DNA from: JAICYJ01 sp963737445
GTDB taxonomy: Bacteria > Actinomycetota > Thermoleophilia > Gaiellales > JAICJC01
Direction of reading: 5' to 3'
Length of the DNA: 64,000 nucleotides
Assembly (NCBI GenBank): GCA_963737445.1
Contig: CAVTSO010000007.1
Location: forward strand, 62,001-126,000
The position numbers were made by a program, and so were the translations under genes. Positions 16,705 to 25,412 of the stretch are shown here, one piece after another. Within the stretch, counting starts at the first letter, position 1, and each line of letters opens with the position of its first letter. The notes under the pieces were generated by a model, which saw only the letters and a program-made list of their open reading frames with translations, was not told where the DNA came from and made no database searches.

Positions 16705-16754
16705 GCTGGCCGAAGATCGTGTTGATGACTGACCACCCCAGCGCCGCCAGCACC

Positions 16755-16760
16755 TATCCT
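16755..16760 (+). promoter_or_regulatory. -10 box of the DUF2156 protein
   Basis: TATCCT is followed by 6 bases and the ATG at 16767; no Shine-Dalgarno sequence. This spacing decides the start over the in-frame ATG at 16725. Confidence 0.5.
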
Positions 16761-16766
16761 GTTCGT

Positions 16767-18365
16767 ATGTGGGCACGCATCGATCGCCTGGTGCGGCCGC
16801 CGTCCGGGCTGGCCGCGCTGGCGCTTGCGCTGGGCGTGGTGAACATCGTCTCAGCCCTCACGCCGGAGCTGACCGAGCGCGTCCGCGTCGTGCAGACCGT
16901 GTTGTCGCCCGACGCGGAGGTGGCCGCGCGCGGCCTGACGCTGGCGGCCGGGGTGGCCATGCTGCTCGTGGCGAGCTCGCTGGCGCGCCGCAAACACCGA
17001 GCCTGGCTGCTGGCCGTCGTGGTGGTCGCCGCCAGCGCCGTGCTGCACATCGCCAAGGGCCTCGACCTCGAGGAGTCGATCGCGAACGTGGTCCTGCTGG
17101 TGATGCTGATCCGGTCGCGGCGCTGGTTCGACGCGCCCGGCGATCCCGCCTCGTTGCGGCTGTTGGCGGCGGGGAGTGCCCTGCTGGCGTCGCTGGTGGT
17201 GGCGGTGCTGCTGGTGCCGGCGGGGCACGGCATGGACGAGATCAGGATCCTGCACGTGGGAGTGCTGGCGCTGACGGTGATGACGGCGATCTGGCTCGTG
17301 CACCTGTGGCTGCGGCCCTGGCGGGAGCCGGAAGCGCAGAGCGAGGACGACCACCGCCGGGCGCGCCGGATCGTGCTCGAGTGGGGCGACGACAGCCTCT
17401 CCTTCTTCGCGCTGCGACGCGACCGCCGCTACGCCTTCTCGCGGCGCGACGACGCGCTGCTCGCCTACCGCGTCGTGGCCGGATGCGCGCTCGTATCAGG
17501 CGACCCGGTCGGGAACCCGGAGTCGATCCCGGGCATGGTTCGCGCGTTCGCGTCAATGGCGCACCAGCGCGGCTGGCGGCTGGTGGTGCTGCACTGCTCT
17601 GAGGAATGGGTCGGCCTGTTCCGGGACATCGGCATGCGGGCGCTGCCGATCGGCGATGAGGCGGTGCTGTGCCCGCACAAGTTCACGCTGCAGGGGCGCG
17701 CGATCCGCAAGGTGCGCCAGTCGGTGAACCGCCTGGCGCGGATGGGCTACACGGTCACGGTCGCGTCTCCCGCCGATCTCACGGACGCCGACCGCGCGGA
17801 GGTGGAGCGGGTCTCGCAGGAGTGGCTGAACGGCTGGCCCGACCGCGGCTTCTCGATGGCGATGGACGATCTCTACGCACACCCGCAGGCGCGGTTCGCG
17901 CTGGCTCGTGACGGCGAGGGACGGCTCGAGGGTTTCCTGCACCTGGTGCCGTCACGGCGCGGCTATTCGCTGTCCTCCATGCGACGGCTGCGCACCAGCC
18001 CCAACGGGCTGATCGAGTACCTGATCGCCGAGACCGCGGTATGGGCGCGCGGCGAGCGGGCCGACGAGATCTCCCTCAACTTCTCGGTCTTCGCCGACGT
18101 GCTGCGCGCCGACGGCACCGCGTCGTGGCCGCTGCGGGCGACGCGTTGGTCGCTGCTGCGACTCGACCGCCTGTTCCAGCTGGAGCGGCTGTTCAGCTTC
18201 AACCGCAAGTTCTTCCCGCAGTGGCGGCGCCGCTACATCTGCTTCGAACGGCACCGGGACGTGCCGGTGCTCGGCCTCGCCACGCTGCATGTGGAGCGGC
18301 TGCTGGCGCCGCCCCGCCAGTCCTGGTACCGCGGCGGGCCGGCCGCGCGCGACGCGCGACGGTAG
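16767..18365 (+). CDS. MprF/LysX-like DUF2156 membrane protein
   Basis: A 532-residue protein with a membrane half (five or six hydrophobic helices in the first 190 residues) and a soluble C-terminal DUF2156 domain, the GNAT-like fold of phosphatidylglycerol lysyltransferases. Family stretches are visible: FALRRDRRYAFSRRDDALLAYRVV, the segment GDPVGNPE, WLNGWPDRGFSMAMDDL, and RRYICFERHRDVP near the end. Relatives transfer amino acids from aminoacyl-tRNA to membrane lipids and so lower the surface charge. The membrane part is shorter than in MprF, so flippase activity is doubtful. It is leaderless from TATCCT. A different acyl or aminoacyl acceptor is possible. Confidence 0.82.
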   Translation: MWARIDRLVRPPSGLAALALALGVVNIVSALTPELTERVRVVQTVLSPDAEVAARGLTLAAGVAMLLVASSLARRKHRAWLLAVVVVAASAVLHIAKGLDLEESIANVVLLVMLIRSRRWFDAPGDPASLRLLAAGSALLASLVVAVLLVPAGHGMDEIRILHVGVLALTVMTAIWLVHLWLRPWREPEAQSEDDHRRARRIVLEWGDDSLSFFALRRDRRYAFSRRDDALLAYRVVAGCALVSGDPVGNPESIPGMVRAFASMAHQRGWRLVVLHCSEEWVGLFRDIGMRALPIGDEAVLCPHKFTLQGRAIRKVRQSVNRLARMGYTVTVASPADLTDADRAEVERVSQEWLNGWPDRGFSMAMDDLYAHPQARFALARDGEGRLEGFLHLVPSRRGYSLSSMRRLRTSPNGLIEYLIAETAVWARGERADEISLNFSVFADVLRADGTASWPLRATRWSLLRLDRLFQLERLFSFNRKFFPQWRRRYICFERHRDVPVLGLATLHVERLLAPPRQSWYRGGPAARDARR

Positions 18366-18371
18366 TTCGCA

Positions 18372-18377
18372 TATCGT
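18372..18377 (+). promoter_or_regulatory. -10 box before the 181-residue protein
   Basis: TATCGT is followed by 6 bases and the ATG at 18384; no Shine-Dalgarno sequence. Confidence 0.45.
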
Positions 18378-18383
18378 TCGGGC

Positions 18384-18929
18384 ATGAGCTGGGTCGATCC
18401 CGCACAGGAGCTGGCGGCAATCCGTCGCTGGTTCGACGCCCGTGACCTCGAGCTGGAGCTGTTCGAGCGCAGCGACGGGCGCTGGCGTGCCATGGTCACG
18501 GCGGCCGGCGAATCGCACGGCAGCAGCGAGTACGTCGAGGCCGGCGACGAGCTCGAGGCGGCGCGTGCCGCCCAGCGCCGCCACTCGACCAGGCAGCTGC
18601 GGGCGGCGCTGTCGGGGCTGTCGCAGGTCGCCCAGAGCGAGGTGGTGCAGCTGCTGGCGGCCGAGATGCTGATCTCCCGGATACCGGGCGGGCGCAGCAA
18701 GGCCGGCCGGCGGGCGGCCCTGGCCTCGGCGGTCTGGATGCTCGACCCGAAGCGGCGCACGGCCACGCGCACGGCCGGCCGCATGGCCGGGGAGTGGGCC
18801 AGGCTGCGGATCGAGAGGCGCACGAGTGAAGGGTCGCTGCCGCATCGCGAGGCGCTGCTGCCGGCTGCGCTCGGCGCCACCGAGCGCAAGCTCGACCAGC
18901 TGCGGCTGAGGCTGCGGCACAAGGAGTGA
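18384..18929 (+). CDS. Conserved-looking soluble protein, function unknown
   Basis: A 181-residue protein that I do not recognise. The first 60 residues are alpha/beta and acidic (ARDLELELFERSDGRWRAMV resembles a small-domain core). The rest is helical and strongly basic (RIPGGRSKAGRRAALASAV and RRTATRTAGRMAGEW), which could bind nucleic acid or membranes. Its stop overlaps the GTG of the amidohydrolase gene, so it heads that catabolic transcript. It is probably leaderless. Confidence 0.6.
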   Translation: MSWVDPAQELAAIRRWFDARDLELELFERSDGRWRAMVTAAGESHGSSEYVEAGDELEAARAAQRRHSTRQLRAALSGLSQVAQSEVVQLLAAEMLISRIPGGRSKAGRRAALASAVWMLDPKRRTATRTAGRMAGEWARLRIERRTSEGSLPHREALLPAALGATERKLDQLRLRLRHKE

Positions 18930-20164
18930 GCCTGCAGCCGGCATCCACGCCGCAGCAGCGGGCCGGCCAGGTGCTGGGGCGGCTGGCCGAGCTGTTCGAG
19001 ATCGGGCGCCAGGCCGGCACCAACCGGCCGGGGCTGGACGAAGGTGAGCAGCGTGCGCACGACCTGGTTGCCTCCTGGATGGCCGGGGCCGGCCTCGCGG
19101 TGGAGGTCGACCCGGCTGGAAACCTGATCGGCCGGCTGCCGGGATCGGATCCGTCCCTGGCCGAGGTGTGGACGGGATCGCACCTGGACACGCCGCCCGA
19201 CGGCGGCATGTTCGACGGCGCGCTGGGCGTGGTGGCGGGGCTGGATGCGGCCGCGGCGATCGGAGCCGGGTCGGTGCGCCGCACGATCGCCGTGGTCGCC
19301 TTCCGGCTGGAGGAAGGCTGCCGTTTCGGCCGCGGGGTGTTCGGCAGCCGTGCGATGGTGGGCGACATCGAGCCGGACGAGGGCGACCTGCTGGACGCCG
19401 ACGGCGTCTCCGTTGCGGAGGCCTTCGCGGAGCTGGGCCTGGGCCGGCTGCCGACCCGGGGCTGGGCAGACCCGCCCCCAGCCTGCTTCGTCGAGACCCA
19501 CATCGAGCAGGGACCTGCGCTGGCAGCGGCCGGCGCGCCGCTCGGCGTCGTCACCTCGATCGCGGGCATGGCCGGCTTCGACGTCGTCTTCTCGGGCAGC
19601 CGCGGTCACGCCGGCACCGTGCCAATGTCGCTGCGCTCGGATGCGCTGGGCGCCGCCGCCCGGTTCGTGCTGGCGGCGCACGAGGTCGCACGGTCGATCC
19701 CCGGAGCGGTCGCCACCGTCGGCCGCCTCGTCGCGCTCCCGGGCGCGACCAACACGATCCCGGGCCGTGCGGAGCTGTTCGCCGACCTGCGTGCGCCCGA
19801 CGCCGCCGGCCTGGACACGCTGGTGGAGCGCACCACCGCTGCCGCCGCGGAGGCGGCCGCGGCCGGCGCGTGCACGGCCGAGGTGCTGCCGCGATGGCGG
19901 TACGAACCGGTGGCCATGGATCCGTCGACGGCCGCCGCCGTGCGCCGGGCGGTCGCCGGCCTCGGCCTGGACCCGGTCGACCTGCCGTCGGGCGCCGGGC
20001 ACGATGCGGCCATCATGGCCACCGCCGGGATCCCGAGCGCGATGCTGTTCGTCCGCAGCGACGCCGGAGGCGTCAGCCACGCACCTGAGGAGTCCACCGG
20101 CGCGGACGCGATCGCCCTCTGCGCGCAGGCGCTGGAGTCGGCGCTCAGGGAACTGGCGGCATGA
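18926..20164 (+). CDS. M20-family amidohydrolase (N-carbamoyl amino acid / allantoate / ureidopropionate type)
   Basis: A 412-residue zinc hydrolase of the AllC/HyuC/beta-ureidopropionase branch of M20. Metal-site motifs are TGSHLDTPPDGGMFDGALGV, the double-acid EEGCRFGRG and THIEQGPAL. The dimerisation lid is GSRGHAGTVPMSLRSDAL and the last ligand lies in VSHAPEE. Such enzymes release ammonia and CO2 from ureido acids such as allantoate, N-carbamoyl amino acids or 3-ureidopropionate. The GTG start overlaps the gene before it and the stop overlaps the aminotransferase start (ATGA), so the three form one transcript. The exact ureido substrate cannot be decided from sequence. Confidence 0.88.
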   Translation: MSLQPASTPQQRAGQVLGRLAELFEIGRQAGTNRPGLDEGEQRAHDLVASWMAGAGLAVEVDPAGNLIGRLPGSDPSLAEVWTGSHLDTPPDGGMFDGALGVVAGLDAAAAIGAGSVRRTIAVVAFRLEEGCRFGRGVFGSRAMVGDIEPDEGDLLDADGVSVAEAFAELGLGRLPTRGWADPPPACFVETHIEQGPALAAAGAPLGVVTSIAGMAGFDVVFSGSRGHAGTVPMSLRSDALGAAARFVLAAHEVARSIPGAVATVGRLVALPGATNTIPGRAELFADLRAPDAAGLDTLVERTTAAAAEAAAAGACTAEVLPRWRYEPVAMDPSTAAAVRRAVAGLGLDPVDLPSGAGHDAAIMATAGIPSAMLFVRSDAGGVSHAPEESTGADAIALCAQALESALRELAA

Positions 20165-21270
20165 CCGACTGGGAGGCGCTGGCACGGCCGTCGCTGCAGG
20201 GCCTCGAGCGCTACGACCCCGGCCCCAGCCGTGACCAGATGAAGGAGCGCCACGGCCTCGCCGAGCTGGAGCCGCTGAACTGGAACGAGGACCTGTTCGG
20301 CCCGCCGGCGGAGGCGCTGGAGGCCGCGGCCGCCGAGCTGGGGAAGGTCGCCTACTACCCGGAGCGGGCCTACGCCGACTTCCGCGACGCGGTGGCGGCG
20401 CACATGGGGCTACCCGCCGCGTCGATCATCCCCGCGCACGGGGTGCAGTCGCTGATCGGCACGATCGCGACCGCGTTCGTTGACGCGGGCACGACCGTCG
20501 TCACACCCACTCCCACATACGGCCTCTATGCGCAGGTGTCCGCGGCAGCGGGCGCGGAGGTGGTGCGCGTCCCGGGCCGCGGCCTCGACATCGATCTGGA
20601 CGCGGTCGCCGAGGCGGCCCGGTCGCACGGCGCCAGGGTGGTCTGGCTCTCCGACCCCAACAACCCCACCGGCGGCGTTGTCTCGCCGGGCGACTGGTCG
20701 CGGTTCCTCGATCGGCTGCCGCCCGCGTGCGCGGTCATCGCCGACGAGGCCTACATGGACTTCGCCGATCCGGCCCTCCGCGCCGACCGGATCCGCGACG
20801 TGGTGGACGGCCGTCCGGTGATCATGCTGCGGTCGTTCTCCAAGACCTACGGCCTGGCCGGGCTGCGGCTGGGCTTTGCGATCGCCGATCCCGAGGTCGC
20901 GCGGCTGCTGGACATCGTCCAGGAGCCGTTCAACGTGAACCGGGTGGCACTGGCCGCCGGCCGCGCAGCGGTCGCCCTGTCCGGCTTCGTGGGGACGCGC
21001 CGGGCGGAGGTGGCCGCGGCGCGCGAGCTGCTGCGCGAGCTGCTGACCGAGCGCGGGCTGTCCACGCACCCCTCGCAGGCCAACTTCCTGCTGGTCAACC
21101 TGAGCTTGGACGACGGCCCGGTCTGCGAGCGGCTGCTGCGCGAGGGGGTGCTGATCCGCGGTGGCACCGAGTTCGGGCTGCCCGGCTTCGCCCGGATCAC
21201 CGTGGCGCGAGAGCCGGTCATGCGGCGCACCGCGGAGCTGGTGGGGGAGGCCGTCGCCGCAGCCGGTTGA
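20161..21270 (+). CDS. PLP-dependent class I/II aminotransferase
   Basis: A 369-residue fold-type I aminotransferase near the histidinol-phosphate/aromatic group. Asn of LSDPNNPTGG binds the cofactor, ADEAYMDF holds the Asp/Tyr pair, the Schiff-base lysine is Lys228 in SFSKTYGLAGLRLG, and a C-terminal Arg lies in GLPGFARITV. It is translationally coupled to the amidohydrolase, so a likely role is to deaminate the amino acid released there, but a biosynthetic role is not excluded. It is the last gene before an operator-like sequence and the ThDP enzyme. Confidence 0.88.
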   Translation: MTDWEALARPSLQGLERYDPGPSRDQMKERHGLAELEPLNWNEDLFGPPAEALEAAAAELGKVAYYPERAYADFRDAVAAHMGLPAASIIPAHGVQSLIGTIATAFVDAGTTVVTPTPTYGLYAQVSAAAGAEVVRVPGRGLDIDLDAVAEAARSHGARVVWLSDPNNPTGGVVSPGDWSRFLDRLPPACAVIADEAYMDFADPALRADRIRDVVDGRPVIMLRSFSKTYGLAGLRLGFAIADPEVARLLDIVQEPFNVNRVALAAGRAAVALSGFVGTRRAEVAAARELLRELLTERGLSTHPSQANFLLVNLSLDDGPVCERLLREGVLIRGGTEFGLPGFARITVAREPVMRRTAELVGEAVAAAG

Positions 21271-21296
21271 GGTATGCCATGCTACGGTATGCCAAT
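21271..21296 (+). promoter_or_regulatory. GntR-type operator candidate A overlapping a -10 box
   Basis: The segment holds the nonamer GGTATGCCA twice, 15 bases apart, around an imperfect dyad (CCATGCTACGG). It ends in GCCAAT two bases before ATG 21298. TACGGT (21283-21288) inside it could be the -10 box. Related sequences lie at 24454-24472 and 29200-29219. Binding by the nearby GntR protein is inferred. Confidence 0.55.
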
Positions 21297-21297
21297 C

Positions 21298-22917
21298 ATG
21301 CTGGTCGCCGACAGAATCGCCCAACTGCTCCAGCGACAGGGCGCCGAGCACGTGGTCGGCTTCCCGGAGAACCGCCTGATCGACGCCGCCGCCCGCGCCG
21401 GCATGCGGCCGATCATCACCCGCACCGAGCGGGTCGCCGTCAACATCGCCGACGGGTACGCGCGCGCCTGCAACGGCGAGCGGCCGCTGCCCTGCGTGAC
21501 GCAGTACGGCCCCGGCGCCGAGGCCGCGTTCGGTGCGGTTGCCCAGGCCTACGGAGACCGCAGCCCGATCCTGATGCTCCCCACCGAGTACGCCCGCGAC
21601 GAGCAGGAGGCGGGGCCGAGCTTCCGGATCGAGCAGGCCTACGGCCCGATCACGCGCTTCGCCGCCACCGTCAACGACGCCGCGGCCGGGCCGCAGGCCT
21701 TCCGCCGGGCGCTGAACGCGCTCAGCGTCGGCAACGGCCCGGTGCTGGTCGCGGTCGCAAACGACGTCATGAACGGCGAGAGCGACGACCCGGCGTGGGG
21801 GGTGGCCTCGGCACGTCCGCGGCTGACGCAGGCCGCGGCCGAGGATGTGGAGCTGGCGGCGCGCCGCCTCACCGAAGCCGCCAACCCGGTGATCCTGGCC
21901 GGCCAGGGGGTGCTCTGGTCGAATGCATCAGACGAGCTGCTGGAGCTGGCCGAGCTGACCGGCGTGCCGGTGGCCACCACCCTCAACGGCAAGAGCGCGT
22001 TCCCCGAGAACCACCCCCTGGCGCTGGGTACCGCCGCTCGCACCCGCCCGGCGATGGTGGACGAGTTCTTCGGCCGTGCCGACCTGATCCTGGGCATCGG
22101 CACCAGCCTCACCCGCTCGCTCTACATCACGCCGTTGCCTGATCAGGCAGCGATCGGCCAGATCGTGAACGACCCGGCCGACCTGGCCGTGGGGTACGAC
22201 ATCGAGTTCGGATGCATCGGCGACGCACGGCTGGTGCTGCGCCAGCTGATCGACCTGCTGCGCGGCTGCGGTGCCGGGCCGCGGGACACGGCGGCGGAGG
22301 TGGCGACCAGCCGGGCCGCGTTCACCGAGCGCTGGATGGGGCACCTCGCGTCGGATGCCGCTCCACTCAGCCCCTACCGCGTTGTCTGGGATCTGATGGC
22401 GGTGGTCGATCGCACGCGTACCGTCGTCACCCACGACGCCGGCCACCCGCGCGACCAGATCGTGCCCTTCTACGAGACGATCGTGCCGCGCGGCTACCTG
22501 GGATGGGGCAAGTCCACGCAGCTCGGCACGGGCTTCGGCCTGGCGCTGGGTGCGCGGCTGGCCCGGCCGGACTGGCTGTCGGTGAATATCATGGGCGACA
22601 CCGCGTTCGGCATGATCGGCATGGACGTCGAGACGGCCGTCCGCGCCCGCATCCCGATCATCACGATCGTGCTCAACAACGGCCTGATGGGCGGCTACGG
22701 CCAGTGGATGCCCGACGCCGTCGACCGCTATCAGTCAAACCGCCTGGCCGGCGACTACTCGGCCATCGGCCGCGCGCTGGGCGCGCACACCGAACTGGTG
22801 GCGGAGCCGGCGCAGCTGCGGCCGGCGCTGGAGCGCTGCGTGGCCTCGGTCGCCGCCGGCCAGACCGCGCTACTCGAAGTGATGACGTACGAGGAGCACG
22901 AGCTGGCACTTCCCTAG
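21298..22917 (+). CDS. Thiamine-diphosphate-dependent enzyme (acetolactate synthase / benzoylformate decarboxylase-like)
   Basis: A 539-residue ThDP enzyme with the usual PYR, central and PP domains. The N-terminal acid that activates ThDP is in TRTERVAVNIADGYAR. The diphosphate/Mg motif GDTAFGMIGMDVE runs to the closing NN about 28 residues later (ITIVLNNGLMGG). Such enzymes decarboxylate 2-oxo acids or ligate the resulting aldehyde; substrate residues cannot be assigned by eye. ATG 21298 is preferred to the ATG at 21274 because the latter lies inside the operator. Position after an aminotransferase suggests its 2-oxo acid product as substrate; this is an inference. A large-subunit acetolactate synthase role is less likely without a small subunit. 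Confidence 0.82.
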   Translation: MLVADRIAQLLQRQGAEHVVGFPENRLIDAAARAGMRPIITRTERVAVNIADGYARACNGERPLPCVTQYGPGAEAAFGAVAQAYGDRSPILMLPTEYARDEQEAGPSFRIEQAYGPITRFAATVNDAAAGPQAFRRALNALSVGNGPVLVAVANDVMNGESDDPAWGVASARPRLTQAAAEDVELAARRLTEAANPVILAGQGVLWSNASDELLELAELTGVPVATTLNGKSAFPENHPLALGTAARTRPAMVDEFFGRADLILGIGTSLTRSLYITPLPDQAAIGQIVNDPADLAVGYDIEFGCIGDARLVLRQLIDLLRGCGAGPRDTAAEVATSRAAFTERWMGHLASDAAPLSPYRVVWDLMAVVDRTRTVVTHDAGHPRDQIVPFYETIVPRGYLGWGKSTQLGTGFGLALGARLARPDWLSVNIMGDTAFGMIGMDVETAVRARIPIITIVLNNGLMGGYGQWMPDAVDRYQSNRLAGDYSAIGRALGAHTELVAEPAQLRPALERCVASVAAGQTALLEVMTYEEHELALP

Positions 22918-23213
22918 GTGGTCGGCGCACCGGGCGCGCTCGGCGATCACCCTCAGATCACCCTCAGATGTTCAGATGTGCAACGCCGGTCGCGCCGTTA
23001 ACGGGGTTTGACTCCGACTCGGGCGGCGCCGGGAGTCTGGCACGGGATCGTGACGCGTGGTTGCCGGGCTGTGATGCGCAGTCGCAGATTTGAGCGGTGG
23101 CCTGTCCGGGACCGTGATGTTCGTGCCTGCCGGGCGGTGTTGATCGTGGCGTCTCCCGCCGGGATCGTCGCTGCGGCGTGAGGTTCGTTGCGCGATTGTG
23201 TGTCAAGCGCCGG
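22918..23213. other. 296-bp intergenic region, no gene seen
   Basis: It lies between the convergent ThDP and GntR genes. It contains a short tandem pattern based on CCTCAGAT at about 22950-22977 and otherwise nothing I can interpret. An open frame of 80 codons on the minus strand lacks a ribosome-binding site and looks accidental. Confidence 0.6.
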
Positions 23214-23945
23214 TCACGGCGTTGTCGAGCCGGCCTGGTCGCTCCAGGTCGCCTGGACGTGTCCCAGGTGGTCGCGCATCGCTTGCTGCGCGGCCTCGGG
23301 ATCGTGCGCTGCGATGCCGTCGCGGATGCGCTGGTGCATGGCCACCACCAGCCGTCGCTCGTCGCGCCCCTTGGAGAGGTTTCGCCGGCGCACCTCGATC
23401 AGCATCTCGCCCATGCTGTCGTGCAGCACCAGGAACAGCTCGTTGTGGGTCGCCGTCGCGATCGCGCGGTGGAAGGCGAGGTCGTGCTCGACGCTCTTGT
23501 CGAGGTCGGAGCACTCGTTCTCGAGCGCCACGATCGTCTCGTCGATGGCGGCGATGTCCTCGGCGCTCGCGCGCTGCGCGGCCAGGCCTGCGGCGGCCAC
23601 CTCCAGCACCAGCCGCACCTCGTCCACTTTGCCATAGTCGAGGTCGCTGCCCTGCACGAAGTGGCGCATCGACTCGCGCACCGTCTTCTCGTCCACCGCG
23701 ATGATGCGCACGCCGCTGCCGCTCCGCACCTCCAGCATGCCCTTGGCCGCCAGCGCCCGCACCGCCTCGCGGATCACGGTGCGGGACACGCCGAACTGCT
23801 TGCCCAGCTCCCGCTCGGGGGGCAGCATGTCGCCGGGCTTGAGCTTGTTGGAGGCGATCGTCTCGATGATCGCCTCGGTCACCTTGTCGGACAGTCGCGG
23901 CTCGCGGTGGATTGCGGTGAAGGCCGTATTGTCGCTGTCGTCCAC
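23214..23945 (-). CDS. GntR-family (FCD/FadR-type) transcriptional regulator
   Basis: A 243-residue regulator. The winged helix is LKPGDMLPPERELGKQFGVSRTVIREAVRALAAKGML, then a wing (VRSGSGVRI), then an all-helical FCD ligand-binding domain with the metal-site pattern (EVRLVLEVAAAGLAA, HDLAFHRAIA, AMHQRIRDGI). GTG 23945 is chosen because the longer frame would overlap the divergent OsmC gene. A 10-bp palindrome (TTCGATCGAA, 23949-23958) sits just ahead of its start and may be an autoregulatory site. Three operator-like sites near 21.3, 24.5 and 29.2 kb make it the probable controller of this catabolic island; the ligand is unknown. Confidence 0.88.
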   Translation of the reverse strand: MDDSDNTAFTAIHREPRLSDKVTEAIIETIASNKLKPGDMLPPERELGKQFGVSRTVIREAVRALAAKGMLEVRSGSGVRIIAVDEKTVRESMRHFVQGSDLDYGKVDEVRLVLEVAAAGLAAQRASAEDIAAIDETIVALENECSDLDKSVEHDLAFHRAIATATHNELFLVLHDSMGEMLIEVRRRNLSKGRDERRLVVAMHQRIRDGIAAHDPEAAQQAMRDHLGHVQATWSDQAGSTTP

Positions 23946-23996
23946 GGTTTCGATCGAACTAACGTAGCACGGTGGGAGGCGCGGACGGGCGTCGTC

Positions 23997-24002
23997 TAGA
24001 CT
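23997..24002 (+). promoter_or_regulatory. -10 box of the OsmC gene
   Basis: TAGACT is followed by 7 bases and the ATG at 24010; no Shine-Dalgarno sequence. Confidence 0.45.
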
Positions 24003-24009
24003 CGGTGCC

Positions 24010-24441
24010 ATGGGCTCGCTCGACGCCTCGGCAACGCTTCGCTGGAACGGCTACCTCGGCCAGATCGAGGGCGACTCCGGGTCGCTGTCGGTGGCCACCG
24101 CCACGCAGGCCGAGCTGGGCGGCCCCGGCGGCAAGTCCAATCCCGAGGAGCTGTTCTCGGCCGCCCTGGCCAACTGCTTCACGTCCACTCTGACCGGCAT
24201 GGCGCGCGCCCGCGAGATCCCGCTGGGCGAGATCGAGACCACCGTCTCCACGCGGCTTGCCTGGGGCGACGGGTCGAGCCATCACCTGTCCGAGGCCGAC
24301 CTCCACACCCGGGTCGAGTCGCCCGCCCCCGAGGACGAGGTGCGCGCGCTGATCGCCGACGCCGAGGCGCACTGCCCGGTCTGCCAGGCGATCGTGGGCA
24401 GGGTGGCGCTGCGCGTCACCGCTGACGTCAACGGGCAGTAG
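24010..24441 (+). CDS. OsmC/Ohr-family peroxide-reducing protein
   Basis: A 143-residue OsmC-fold protein. The two redox cysteines are in the expected places: LANCFTSTL in the central helix and CPVCQAI near the end (the first of that pair fits the family; the extra Cys is a variation). The opening (ATLRWNGYLGQIEGDSGSL) is typical. Members reduce organic or inorganic peroxides with thiol or dihydrolipoyl cofactors. It is divergent from the GntR gene and 38 bases ahead of the PuuE-like gene, with its own leaderless promoter, so it may protect against peroxide made during catabolism; that is inference. Confidence 0.85.
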   Translation: MGSLDASATLRWNGYLGQIEGDSGSLSVATATQAELGGPGGKSNPEELFSAALANCFTSTLTGMARAREIPLGEIETTVSTRLAWGDGSSHHLSEADLHTRVESPAPEDEVRALIADAEAHCPVCQAIVGRVALRVTADVNGQ

Positions 24442-24453
24442 TTCGACCATGCC

Positions 24454-24472
24454 AGTATGATGGCATACCAAT
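24454..24472 (+). promoter_or_regulatory. GntR-type operator candidate B overlapping a -10 box
   Basis: AGTATGATGGCATACCAAT lies 7 bases before the PuuE-like start. It contains AGTATG-N4-CATACC and overlaps a near-consensus -10 TATGAT (24456-24461). A second dyad (ATGCCA, 6 bases, TGGCAT) spans 24449-24466. It shares its right half with site C. Confidence 0.6.
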
Positions 24473-24479
24473 TCGCCCG

Positions 24480-25412
24480 ATGACCGACGCGATCCCCGAA
24501 CCAGTCCGCGCGCGCGACCTCGTCGGCTACGGCCGCACCCCGCCGTCGTTCGCCTGGCCGGACGGCGCCCAGGTGGTCATCAACCCGGTGCTGGTCTACG
24601 AGGAGGGCTCGGAGTACTCCGTGATGTGGGGCGACGACCGCAACGACGGCTGGGGCGAGTACGCCGACCCAGGCGTGCAGCCGCCCCAGCGCGACCCCGG
24701 CACCGAGTCGCACTACGAGTACGGCAGCCGCGCCGGCGTGTGGCGGCTGGCCCGCATCTTCGACGAGGCCGGGGTGCCCGTGACGGTGTCCGCCGCCGCC
24801 GTGGCGCTGGAGCTGAACCCGGGCGTGCCGGAGTGGATGCGCGAGCACGACCACGACCTGCTGGGCCACGGCTGGCGCTGGATCGAGGCCTGGCGGATGT
24901 CGCGCGACGAGGAGAAGGAGCAGATCGAGCGCGCCATCGAGACCTACCAGCGCGTGCTGGGCAGCAAGCCGGACGGGTGGAACTCGCGCAGCTGGCCGAG
25001 CGAGAACACGCGCAGCCTGCTGCGCGAGATCGGCGGCTTCCTCTACCACTCTGAGGGCTCGGCCGACGACCTGCCCTACTACGAGACGGTGGACAACCAG
25101 CGAATGCTGGTGGTGCCGTACTCGAAGACCTACAACGACTCCCGGTTCGTGATGAGCCCCGGCTTCGACAGCCCCCGTGACTTCCTGGACACGATGGTGA
25201 TGGGGCTGGACGAGCTGCTGCGCGAGGGCGAGCAACGCCGCACCATGATGACGATCGCGGTGCACGCCCGTTGGAGCGGCCAGGCCGCCCGTGCCGCCGC
25301 GCTGCGGCTGTTCCTCGAGCACGCGCTGGCCCAGCCCGGCGTCTCGTTCATGCGCCGCAAGGACATCGCCCGCTGGTGGCTCGACACCTACCCGCCGGGC
25401 GCGACCCCGTGA
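24480..25412 (+). CDS. PuuE-type polysaccharide deacetylase-family hydrolase (allantoinase-like)
   Basis: A 310-residue protein of the NodB/polysaccharide-deacetylase fold in the PuuE allantoinase branch. The opening (RDLVGYGRTPPSFAWPDGAQVVINPVL, split here by the family's first strand) and EEGSEYSVMWGD are branch hallmarks, followed by HGWRWIEAWRM and WNSRSWPSENT. PuuE enzymes open cyclic ureides such as allantoin without the metal-rich site of AllB-type enzymes. The ATG lies just after operator B. Its stop overlaps the next gene (GTGA), so it heads a four-gene run. The true ring substrate is unknown; a sugar deacetylase role is less likely. Confidence 0.82.
   Translation: MTDAIPEPVRARDLVGYGRTPPSFAWPDGAQVVINPVLVYEEGSEYSVMWGDDRNDGWGEYADPGVQPPQRDPGTESHYEYGSRAGVWRLARIFDEAGVPVTVSAAAVALELNPGVPEWMREHDHDLLGHGWRWIEAWRMSRDEEKEQIERAIETYQRVLGSKPDGWNSRSWPSENTRSLLREIGGFLYHSEGSADDLPYYETVDNQRMLVVPYSKTYNDSRFVMSPGFDSPRDFLDTMVMGLDELLREGEQRRTMMTIAVHARWSGQAARAAALRLFLEHALAQPGVSFMRRKDIARWWLDTYPPGATP

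Noticed and set aside
22950..22977. Short tandem CCTCAGAT-like pattern as a CRISPR or satellite
   Set aside because: Only two or three very short units with no spacers.
22964..23206. An 80-codon minus-strand frame in the intergenic region
   Set aside because: No ribosome-binding site, no -10 at the usual spacing, low-complexity basic composition.
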